Assembly (NCBI GenBank): GCA_003161815.1
Contig: PMNN01000136.1
Location: forward strand, 1,903 to 14,529
Source of the DNA: Methanobacterium sp.
Lineage (GTDB): Archaea > Methanobacteriota > Methanobacteria > Methanobacteriales > Methanobacteriaceae
Direction: 5' to 3'
DNA: 12,627 bases
The translations under genes were made by a program, and so were the position numbers. How positions within the stretch are numbered: the stretch's first letter is position 1; each line of letters starts with the position of its first letter. Below, one piece after another: positions 1 through 6,084 of the stretch. The notes under the pieces were generated by a model. The model saw only the letters and a list, made by a program, of their open reading frames with translations. It did no database searches and was not told the DNA's origin.

Positions 1-1
1 T

Positions 2-118
2 GATATCGCACTTGAAAACGTGCAGAAAGCCAAAGAACTCTTAAATGTACTGGAAGATTCACGTTCTAAGCAAGCCTTAAGTAATCTTGCTGATTTCATG
101 CTTCAACGTAGTCATTAA
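2..118 (+). CDS. idsA: C-terminal fragment of probable isoprenyl diphosphate synthase
   Basis: This is an open frame without a start that enters from the left edge and gives the last 38 residues of a protein. The residues form an amphipathic helix followed by LADFMLQRSH at the terminus. That resembles the end of trans-isoprenyl diphosphate synthases (geranylgeranyl/farnesyl diphosphate synthases), which close with a helix of the type L-A-x-F-x-x-x-R. In Methanothermobacter the idsA gene lies directly before gltX, and the same order here supports the call. Such enzymes make the C15/C20 prenyl chains of archaeal ether lipids in the cytosol. The aspartate-rich catalytic motifs lie outside the window, so the family call rests on a short tail plus gene order. 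The symbol is tentative. Confidence 0.6.
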   Translation, partial: DIALENVQKAKELLNVLEDSRSKQALSNLADFMLQRSH

Positions 119-148
119 AAAAGATGTATATCAATTATTAGATAAAAA

Positions 149-156
149 TTTTTTTT
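149..156 (+). terminator. T-run after the prenyl synthase gene
   Basis: Eight consecutive T lie about 30 bases after the stop codon, with no strong hairpin before them. U-tracts alone can end transcription in archaea, so this is a plausible terminator separating the upstream gene from gltX. Confidence 0.35.
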
Positions 157-190
157 ACACACTTTAATCTAAAAACAAATGATTTACGGC

Positions 191-222
191 TTTTTATATT
201 AAAAAAATTAGTTATATAAATA
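191..222 (+). promoter_or_regulatory. TATA-box region of gltX
   Basis: Two TATA-like stretches are present, TTTTTATATT (191-200) and TTATATAAATA (212-222). With about 26 bases from box centre to transcription start, the first gives a leader of roughly 20 bases. The second would start transcription at about the ATG at 241, giving a nearly leaderless mRNA. No good Shine-Dalgarno sequence precedes the ATG, which makes a leaderless transcript a real possibility. Confidence 0.4.
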
Positions 223-240
223 TTTTATAAGTGATTTAAT

Positions 241-1923
241 ATGGAAGATACTCTTAAAGAACTCTTATATAAATATGCTCTTCTAAATGCTGTAAAGCAT
301 AAGGGACAGGCGCAAAATGGCGCCGTAGTAGGTGTGATTATGGCTTCCCATCCAAAATTTAGAAGTGAAGCTAAAAAAGTAATGAAACTAGCGGCTGAAA
401 TCGTAGAGGAAGTTAATTCACTAACCTTAGAGAAGCAAAATCTTGAAATTGAAAAGAAAGGGTTTCAAGAAACAATTAAGGAAAAAAAAGCTGAGGAGAA
501 AGGATTAATTGATCTTCCACATGTAGAAGGAGAAGTAGTATTAAGATTCGCACCCAACCCCAGTGGACCTTTACACATCGGTCATGCAAGAGCTGCTATT
601 TTAAATCATGAATATGTTAAACGCTATGGTGGAAATCTAATCCTCAGATTAGAGGACACTGATCCACGTCGAATAGACCCTGAAGCATACCACATGATAG
701 ATGAAGACTTAACCTGGTTAGGAGTCGAATGGCAGAAGAAGATAATTCAAAGCAACCGCATCGCCCTCTACCATCAATACGCGGAAAAACTCATCAAACT
801 TGGCCAAGCCTACATGTGCACTTGCCCCGGTGATGAATTCAGAAAATTGAAGGATAATTCTCAAGCCTGCTCTTGCCGGGATTTATCCATCGCTGATAAC
901 CTTAAACGCTGGAAAGAAATGCCATTTATGAGTGAAGGTGAAGCAGTACTTCGAGTTAAAACTGATCTCCAACATAAAAACCCGGCTATAAGAGATTGGG
1001 TGGCTATGCGAATAGTGGATTTTGAACATCCCCGCATTGGCACTAAATTCAAAGTTTACCCTATGATGAACTTCGCCGTGACTGTGGATGATCATTTATT
1101 AAACATCACTCACGTGTTACGAGGAAAAGATCACCTTGCAAATAGTGAAAAACAAAAATACCTTTACCATCACTTCGGATGGACTGTACCCGAATTCATT
1201 CATTATGGAAGGCTTAAAATGGAGGACGTTGCATTAAGCACCTCTCAGGCCCGTAAAGGTATAGATGATGGTGTTTATACTGGCTGGGATGACCCGCGTT
1301 TAGGTACATTAAGAGCCATTTCCAAACGAGGAATAAAAAAAGAAACCCTAAAAGAGTTAATGCTGGAAATAGGGGTTAAAATAGCTGATACCACCATTAC
1401 CTGGAAGAAAATTTATGGTTTAAACCGTAACATTCTTGAAGAAAAGGCTAACCGGTACTTTGCAGTATTCCACCCCCAGAAATTGACTATAAAAGGTTTA
1501 CCAGAATCATCTAAAGGAATTATTAAAAGACTTAAACATCCTGATTTCCCAGATCGAGGATACAGAATGTTACCATTTAATGGAATAGTTTATTTAGATC
1601 AGACTGATCTGGAACGTAATGAAAACAAAGTATTAAGGCTCATGGATGCTGTTAACATTATATTTAAAGATGAAAAAACAGTATTTCACAGTTCCTCTCT
1701 CGAGCAGGCTAGAAAATATAAGGCTCACATCGTGCAATGGGTTCCAGCAACATCATCACAAGATGTTGAATTAGTAATGCCAGACAATACAATTCTTAAG
1801 GGTCTAGCTGAACCCTCAATTACTGAACTTAATCCCAATGATGTAGTGCAATTAGAGCGGGTTGGATTCGCTCGATTAGATGAAATACAACCTAAAAAAA
1901 GGTTCTACTTCGCCCATAAATAA
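241..1923 (+). CDS. gltX: Glutamyl-tRNA synthetase, archaeal type
   Basis: This cytosolic class I aminoacyl-tRNA synthetase joins glutamate to tRNA-Glu. In archaea without GlnRS it also charges tRNA-Gln, giving the substrate of the GatDE/GatCAB amidotransferases. At 560 residues it has the usual archaeal length. After an N-terminal extension of about 95 residues, the Rossmann fold opens with PNPSGPLHIGH (HIGH motif at 112-115). A likely zinc knuckle follows, with paired cysteines C193/C195 and C210/C212. The second ATP-binding motif is not KMSKS but LSTSQARKG near residues 332-340, as in archaeal and eukaryotic-type GluRS. The C-terminal third is the beta-barrel anticodon-binding region of the GlnRS-like subclass. 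The ATG at 241 is the only start compatible with the N-terminal helix. It lies 122 bases after the previous gene and has its own TATA region. Confidence 0.96.
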   Translation: MEDTLKELLYKYALLNAVKHKGQAQNGAVVGVIMASHPKFRSEAKKVMKLAAEIVEEVNSLTLEKQNLEIEKKGFQETIKEKKAEEKGLIDLPHVEGEVVLRFAPNPSGPLHIGHARAAILNHEYVKRYGGNLILRLEDTDPRRIDPEAYHMIDEDLTWLGVEWQKKIIQSNRIALYHQYAEKLIKLGQAYMCTCPGDEFRKLKDNSQACSCRDLSIADNLKRWKEMPFMSEGEAVLRVKTDLQHKNPAIRDWVAMRIVDFEHPRIGTKFKVYPMMNFAVTVDDHLLNITHVLRGKDHLANSEKQKYLYHHFGWTVPEFIHYGRLKMEDVALSTSQARKGIDDGVYTGWDDPRLGTLRAISKRGIKKETLKELMLEIGVKIADTTITWKKIYGLNRNILEEKANRYFAVFHPQKLTIKGLPESSKGIIKRLKHPDFPDRGYRMLPFNGIVYLDQTDLERNENKVLRLMDAVNIIFKDEKTVFHSSSLEQARKYKAHIVQWVPATSSQDVELVMPDNTILKGLAEPSITELNPNDVVQLERVGFARLDEIQPKKRFYFAHK

Positions 1924-1944
1924 AAATTTTATTCTACGTATATT

Positions 1945-2100
1945 TTAATCTTTTTTCTTCTTTTTTTTAGATTTTACTTCAAATTCCCTGATTTCCCCCA
2001 TTTTAGGTTTCAAATTCCTCTCAGCTTCTTTTTTAATCAATTTATCTAATCTTTTTCTTTTCTCCTCTCGTGTTTCCACTTTTCCGTTATCATCTGTCAA
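1945..2100 (-). CDS. Small lysine-rich hypothetical protein, 51 aa, TTG start
   Basis: A minus-strand frame opens with TTG at 2100 and ends at TAA 1945-1947. It encodes a very basic 51-residue peptide that starts MTDDNGKVETREEKRKR, continues through a charged helix (LDKLIKKEAER), then a KPKMGEIREF segment, and ends in a polylysine tail. The support for it being real is a GGGGAT Shine-Dalgarno element about seven bases before the TTG, as in other genes here, and a composition (E/K/R helix, few Asn or Ile) unlike AT-rich junk. No known domain is recognised. The tail and charge suggest a nucleic-acid or ribosome-associated protein, but that is only inference. It lies convergent to gltX. Confidence 0.55.
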   Translation of the reverse strand: MTDDNGKVETREEKRKRLDKLIKKEAERNLKPKMGEIREFEVKSKKKKKKD

Positions 2101-2175
2101 GTTTATCCCCAGCTTAAAGATTTATCATTCATCAAAAAAATGAAAATTTATTTAATATCTGTTTTATTAACCCAT

Positions 2176-2248
2176 TAAATGATTTTTAATGCCCAATTCA
2201 TTAATTAGTATAAGCCTACATAAATATCTCTAAGTTTCAAATCATTTA
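2176..2248 (+). promoter_or_regulatory. 10-bp inverted repeat ending at the CDF ribosome-binding site
   Basis: TAAATGATTT (2176-2185) and AAATCATTTA (2239-2248) are perfect inverted copies 53 bases apart. The right arm runs into the Shine-Dalgarno AGAGGT (2248-2253) of the CDF gene at 2262. If transcription starts near 2176, for example from TTTATTTAATAT at about 2147-2158, the mRNA leader could fold and hide the ribosome-binding site. AT-rich composition lowers the significance. Confidence 0.35.
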
Positions 2249-2261
2249 GAGGTAATTATTT

Positions 2262-3158
2262 TTGGATGCTATTGAAAGAGAAAAAAAAGGTAGAAATGCT
2301 ATTATTGTAGGTATTTCTGGAAACGCAGCCCTAGCTATTTTTAATTTTATAATAGGCACTCTCTCCGGGAGTACAGCATTAGTCGCTGAAGCCGCGCATA
2401 CTTTCGCTGATATTCTAGATTCTTCCATAGCTTTCATTGGATTTAAAATAGGTTTAAAACCCCCAGATACTGAACATCCCTATGGCTATGGGCGAGCAGA
2501 ATCTCTAACAGGATTATTAAGTGTAATTTTCTTAATATTCATCGCTTATGAAATATTATTAGACGTATACAGAAAGTTGTTATTAGGAGGAGCTTTGACT
2601 CCGCCTGATTTGACTGCAGCATTAATGGCACTAGTGGGTATTGTCGTCAATTACACTATGACCACTTACATGACTAGAGTAGGTCGAGAAATTAACAGTC
2701 CTGCTATATCTTCTGATGCTAAGCATCAGAGAGTTGATGTATTCACTTGTATGGCAATATTCGTGGGGATTATTGGGTCAAGATTTGGTGTGCCAATTTT
2801 AGATCCTTTAGTGGCACTGTTTATTGTGGGTTTGGTTTTAAAAACAGCTTTTGAATTGGCTAGGGATAATATAAATAATATTATAGGAAAAGTACCTTCA
2901 GATCATCTTTTACCTGATATTAAATCAGTGGCTTTATTAGTTGAGGGAGTTTCAGGAGTTCATTCCATTAAAATAAATTACTTCGGACCTTACGCATCTG
3001 TTGACATTCATATTGAGGTTGAACCTGATTTAAGCGTTATTGAAGCGCATAAAATATCAACCATGGTTGAAAAGAGAATTATAAGCCAGGTGGAGATTGT
3101 AACTATAGTTAATGTTCATGTATGTATCACAGGTGAAAAAGGTGTTTGCTTTGATTAA
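2262..3158 (+). CDS. Cation diffusion facilitator (CDF) metal exporter, copy 1
   Basis: This is a six-helix inner-membrane antiporter of the CDF family (FieF/CzcD/ZnT relatives) that exports divalent metal in exchange for protons. The 298 residues are family-typical. The TM2 metal site is H46-x-x-x-D50 (AHTFADILDS), the TM5 site is H155-x-x-x-D159 (AKHQRVD), and TM6 carries the conserved LDPLV at 180-184. A cytosolic ferredoxin-like C-terminal domain of about 90 residues contains possible metal-binding histidines H234, H250, H263 and H286. The His/Asp set is usually linked with Zn2+, but the substrate cannot be fixed from sequence. The protein ends with a cysteine pair (C288 and C296) shared with its paralogue at 3727. 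The start is TTG at 2262, eight bases after AGAGGT. Confidence 0.92.
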   Translation: MDAIEREKKGRNAIIVGISGNAALAIFNFIIGTLSGSTALVAEAAHTFADILDSSIAFIGFKIGLKPPDTEHPYGYGRAESLTGLLSVIFLIFIAYEILLDVYRKLLLGGALTPPDLTAALMALVGIVVNYTMTTYMTRVGREINSPAISSDAKHQRVDVFTCMAIFVGIIGSRFGVPILDPLVALFIVGLVLKTAFELARDNINNIIGKVPSDHLLPDIKSVALLVEGVSGVHSIKINYFGPYASVDIHIEVEPDLSVIEAHKISTMVEKRIISQVEIVTIVNVHVCITGEKGVCFD

Positions 3159-3297
3159 ATGAGTTTTTCATTGCATAATGTAACATTGTAAGCTGTCACA
3201 TATTTTTTTTTGAACATAATTTGTTAAATGATGATTAAAAAAAGAGATTTTTCAGCTAAAATTTAATAAAACGAATTTAAACTATTACTTTAAAGTA

Positions 3298-3371
3298 GTT
3301 CTCCAAGGATTAGGTGAAAAGTTAAAGTCCAAATCGTGTGAATTTGAATAGTTTTCATGTTCCTGGGAGAC
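3298..3371 (+). ncRNA. Candidate structured RNA element (long imperfect hairpin)
   Basis: The 315 bases between the CDF gene and the next ORF contain no credible coding frame but fold well. GT/AC (3298-3299 with 3370-3371), CTCC/GGAG (3301-3304 with 3366-3369), AGGA/TCCT (3306-3309 with 3361-3364), TGAAAA/TTTTCA (3315-3320 with 3352-3357) and CAAAT/ATTTG (3330-3334 with 3342-3346) stack into one hairpin with a seven-base loop. The base is G+C-rich in an AT-rich setting, and five T follow at 3373-3377. It could be a small RNA, a leader element of the 73-residue ORF, or a terminator. The strand is uncertain because stems read both ways. No known family is recognised. Confidence 0.4.
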
Positions 3372-3420
3372 GTTTTTATCTAAACCTTCGAATATGAACC
3401 AATTTTAAAATTTAACTTTA

Positions 3421-3468
3421 AACTATATAATTCAAATTTTTTTAATTCAAAGATTCAAGGGGATGATT
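3421..3468 (+). promoter_or_regulatory. TATA box and ribosome-binding site of the 73-aa ORF
   Basis: CTATATAATTC (about 3423-3433) is a good archaeal box A, predicting a transcription start near 3453. A strong AGGGGATGAT Shine-Dalgarno lies just after that and about eight bases before the ATG at 3474. The ORF therefore appears to have its own promoter, downstream of the folded element at 3298-3371. Confidence 0.45.
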
Positions 3469-3473
3469 TCTTA

Positions 3474-3695
3474 ATGGAAAAAAATGAAAAGAATTTATTC
3501 AGTGGAGTTTATAATCAACTCAAAAATGAATATAAAGATATCACAGAAATTATTATGGAAGATGAAGTTATTCTAATTTATGCGGATGATGAAATCCTCT
3601 GGAAAATATTTGAAGATAAAATGGATGAGTATAGAAGCATTGAATTCGAAGCAGAGAAAAATGAATCACACTTTATCAGAATCCATCTTCAATAA
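3474..3695 (+). CDS. Small acidic hypothetical protein, 73 aa
   Basis: This soluble, acidic protein is not recognised. It begins MEKNEKNLFSGVYNQLKNEY, then shows a likely beta-strand pair (ITEIIMEDEVILIYADDE), an amphipathic helix (ILWKIFEDKMDEY) and a final strand ending in IRIHLQ. That suggests a compact alpha/beta fold. There is no signal peptide or membrane segment. A TATA box and a strong AGGGGATGAT ribosome-binding site support translation from the ATG at 3474. It lies between two paralogous CDF transporters, reading with the first and converging on the second with a 31-base gap, so a metal-related role is possible but unsupported by any motif. His67 and His71 do not form an obvious metal site. 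Confidence 0.7.
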   Translation: MEKNEKNLFSGVYNQLKNEYKDITEIIMEDEVILIYADDEILWKIFEDKMDEYRSIEFEAEKNESHFIRIHLQ

Positions 3696-3726
3696 CCGAT
3701 ATTTTATCTTCAAAAAATTTCTTTTT

Positions 3727-4626
3727 TTAATCATAACAGTTCTCATCATCTTCATCTAGGGGACATACGTGAACTGTAGCTGAATTTATAAGATCGATTT
3801 TATCGATTAATGTTTTTTCAACATTATGTGATATTTTATGAGCTTTTTTAAGTGCTAAATCACTTTCTACCTTAACATGAAGTTCAGCTGATGCATAAGG
3901 TCCCAGATAATTCACTTTAATGTCATGAGCATCATATACACCTTCAACAGATACGGCTACTGATTTAATATCATTTATAAGTTTATTAGAAGGTACTTTA
4001 CCCATTATATGATTTATATTATCCCGAGCTACATCGAAAGCTGTTTTTAGAATTAATAAACCCACGAAACCACCCACAAGAGGATCTAGAATGGGAAAAC
4101 CCAGTCTCGATCCGATTACACCCACAAATATAGCGGCACATGCGAATATATCCACTTTCTGATGGTTTGCATCTGCTATTATGGCAGGACTGTTGATTTT
4201 TCGTCCTATTCTCATGGAGTAAGAACTCATAATGTAATTAGCAGCAATTCCAACTAGTGCCATTACCGCAGCTATAATACCGGGTGGAGTTAAGGACGGT
4301 CCTAAGGTAAGTTTGTAGTACACTTCTGAGAATATTTCATAGGATATAAATAATAAAAAAATCACTATCACTAATCCTACGAGTGGCTCAGCTCGACCAT
4401 GACCATAAGGATGCTCCTTATCCGCTGGTTTCAAACCTATTTTGAAACCTATGAAAGCTATCGCTGAAGTTAAAATATCAGAAAAAGTATGAGCAGATTC
4501 GACAACAAGAGCAGTACTCCCTGAAAGAGTGCCTACGATGAAGTTGAAGATTGTAAGGATAATTTTCCCGGAAACAGATACAATAACTGCCTTTTCTCCT
4601 ATTTTACCTCTGATTTTTTCATCCAT
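3727..4626 (-). CDS. Cation diffusion facilitator (CDF) metal exporter, copy 2
   Basis: This is a paralogue of the CDF protein at 2262. By hand alignment about two thirds of the first 100 residues are identical, with the same spacing throughout. Metal-site residues are H46 and D50 in TM2 (AHTFSDILTS) and H155 and D159 in TM5 (ANHQKVD), and LDPLV is present in TM6. A cytosolic dimerisation domain follows and ends with VHVC, an acidic linker and CYD, which keeps the C-terminal cysteine pair. The ATG at 4626 is chosen because it aligns with the paralogue and has GGAAG about ten bases upstream. In-frame TTG codons at 4635 and 4632 are alternatives. It is transcribed in the direction of the NRAMP operon but 173 bases downstream, with its own TATA box. 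Export of Zn2+, Mn2+ or Fe2+ cannot be decided. Confidence 0.92.
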   Translation of the reverse strand: MDEKIRGKIGEKAVIVSVSGKIILTIFNFIVGTLSGSTALVVESAHTFSDILTSAIAFIGFKIGLKPADKEHPYGHGRAEPLVGLVIVIFLLFISYEIFSEVYYKLTLGPSLTPPGIIAAVMALVGIAANYIMSSYSMRIGRKINSPAIIADANHQKVDIFACAAIFVGVIGSRLGFPILDPLVGGFVGLLILKTAFDVARDNINHIMGKVPSNKLINDIKSVAVSVEGVYDAHDIKVNYLGPYASAELHVKVESDLALKKAHKISHNVEKTLIDKIDLINSATVHVCPLDEDDENCYD

Positions 4627-4642
4627 TGGCAACAAACTTCCG

Positions 4643-4685
4643 TCTAACGTTTTTTTTAAGAACTTCGATTAACTAGATCGTTAGA
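4643..4685 (-). promoter_or_regulatory. Leader hairpin before the second CDF gene
   Basis: TCTAACG (4643-4649) and CGTTAGA (4679-4685) are perfect inverted repeats with a 29-base gap. In the mRNA the second arm lies directly before the GGAAG ribosome-binding site. The predicted transcription start near 4690 would put both arms in the leader. The position mirrors the inverted repeat before the paralogous gene at 2262. Confidence 0.35.
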
Positions 4686-4711
4686 TTTTTCTTTGATTTA
4701 ATGTTTTTGGT

Positions 4712-4728
4712 ATGATATATAATATTTT
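4712..4728 (-). promoter_or_regulatory. TATA box of the second CDF gene
   Basis: On the minus strand this reads AAAATATTATATATCAT, a good box A. A start about 26 bases on falls near 4690, giving a leader of roughly 65 bases. The rest of the 173-base gap to the NRAMP-like gene shows nothing else notable. Confidence 0.45.
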
Positions 4729-4799
4729 CATCTTATCTTCTCAATTCTAGCCTTATTATTGTTTAAACTCTATTTTGAACTTGTTTCTATTTTATTATG

Positions 4800-6062
4800 T
4801 TAATGGGGAATGATTAATGTTATTATAAGGCTTATGCTCAGTCCCATTACAATTATAATTGTAGCGCCGGATATATAGTTAAATAGCTTTGAGTTTACAT
4901 GTTCTCCCATTATTTTCCGGTCATTAATGATTAAGAGCATTAATATCAGTAAAAATGGGAGTAAAATACCATTTGCAACCTGTGAAAGGTATAGAATAGA
5001 AAGTAACGGTGCATTGGGCAGCATGATGATTAATACTGCCAATATTATAAGTCCAAGATATAATCCATGAAATACTGGTGCTTCTCTAAATTTTTTATTA
5101 ACACCCGCTTCAAATCCCAGACTTTCGCAAACATAATATGCGGTAGATAATGGTAAAATGCTTGCTGCAAATAATGAGGCGTTTAAGAATCCAAATGCAA
5201 ATAGAATGCTTGCGTATTGTCCTGCAAGTGGAGCAAGTGCCTTTGATACATCTGCCACATTATTGACTTGTATTCCATTGGCATTTATGGTGGCTGCACA
5301 TGCTATTACAATAAAAAAAGCCACTATATTTACCACTATAGCTCCAAATACAGCATCTAACTTGGAATACTTGAGATTTTTTAAAATTATTCCCTTCTCT
5401 ACAACAGATGATTGTATATAAAACATCATCCAAGGGGCGATGGTGGTCCCTACAACTCCGATGATCATGGTAATATAGGCAGTACTTAAAGTTATTTGTG
5501 GTATTATGGCATTATGTGCAGCGAGAGCCCAGTTAGGCTGTGCAAGATATCCTGCCACAATATATGATAAATAGAGAGCGGATGCTAGTAAAAATACTTT
5601 TTCAACACTTTTATAAGTACCCTTAACTACCAGAAGCCAGACAAATAATGCAGCTACAGGTAATGCAATAAATTTAGGCACCCCAAATATTCCACTACTT
5701 ACAGCTATACCTGAAAATTCAGCGAGTATATTACCCATGTTAGCAGCAAGAAGAGCAATCATCATTAAAAATGTAAACTTTATTCCTACTTTTTCCCGTA
5801 TAAGATCGGCCAATCCCTTGCCGGATACTATGCCCATTCGTACGCCCATTTCCTGAATAACAGCTAATGCTATTATCATGGGAATGAATAGCCATAGTAA
5901 GTCGTATCCAAACTGTGAACCTGCCAATGAATAAGTAGTGATTCCTCCAGCATCATTATCAACATTAGCAGTGATTATTCCAGGTCCCATTACACTTAAA
6001 AAAATAATTAAACTTATAATAAGAGGAGTTTGGAAGATTCTGCGGAAAATTCTGAAATCCAT
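4800..6062 (-). CDS. NRAMP-related divalent metal transporter, NrmT-like (probable Mg2+ importer)
   Basis: This is a polytopic membrane protein of the SLC11/NRAMP fold, 420 residues with about eleven hydrophobic helices. TM1 has the family context GPGIIT...VDNDAGG, but the metal-binding DPGN is changed to D37-A-G-G40. TM6 reads GTTIAPW (205-211), so the Met and His of the classical MPH motif are replaced by A209 and W211. The LSQVANGILLPF stretch (359-370) and DRK are typical of NRAMP TM10. As I recall, loss of the TM6 Met is a hallmark of NRAMP-related Mg2+ transporters. Mg2+, perhaps with Mn2+, is therefore more likely than Fe2+. The ATG at 6062 is preferred, with GGGAG ten bases upstream and 22 bases after the sensor gene stop. 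A longer frame starting inside the previous gene is unlikely. It is probably co-transcribed with the MgtE-sensor protein. Confidence 0.9.
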   Translation of the reverse strand: MDFRIFRRIFQTPLIISLIIFLSVMGPGIITANVDNDAGGITTYSLAGSQFGYDLLWLFIPMIIALAVIQEMGVRMGIVSGKGLADLIREKVGIKFTFLMMIALLAANMGNILAEFSGIAVSSGIFGVPKFIALPVAALFVWLLVVKGTYKSVEKVFLLASALYLSYIVAGYLAQPNWALAAHNAIIPQITLSTAYITMIIGVVGTTIAPWMMFYIQSSVVEKGIILKNLKYSKLDAVFGAIVVNIVAFFIVIACAATINANGIQVNNVADVSKALAPLAGQYASILFAFGFLNASLFAASILPLSTAYYVCESLGFEAGVNKKFREAPVFHGLYLGLIILAVLIIMLPNAPLLSILYLSQVANGILLPFLLILMLLIINDRKIMGEHVNSKLFNYISGATIIIVMGLSISLIITLIIPH

Positions 6063-6084
6063 AAAATAAAAACTCCCTTTTTTT

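Noticed and set aside
861..1095. Two overlapping minus-strand frames of 63 and 70 codons inside gltX
   Set aside because: They are antisense to a clearly conserved synthetase region, have no ribosome-binding site, and are shadows of it.
3220..3260. ATGATGA resembling a C box of a C/D box guide RNA
   Set aside because: No matching D box (CTGA) lies at suitable spacing and no terminal stem is present.
5158..5421. Plus-strand frame of 87 codons inside the NRAMP-like gene
   Set aside because: It is antisense to conserved transmembrane helices and has no promoter or ribosome-binding site.
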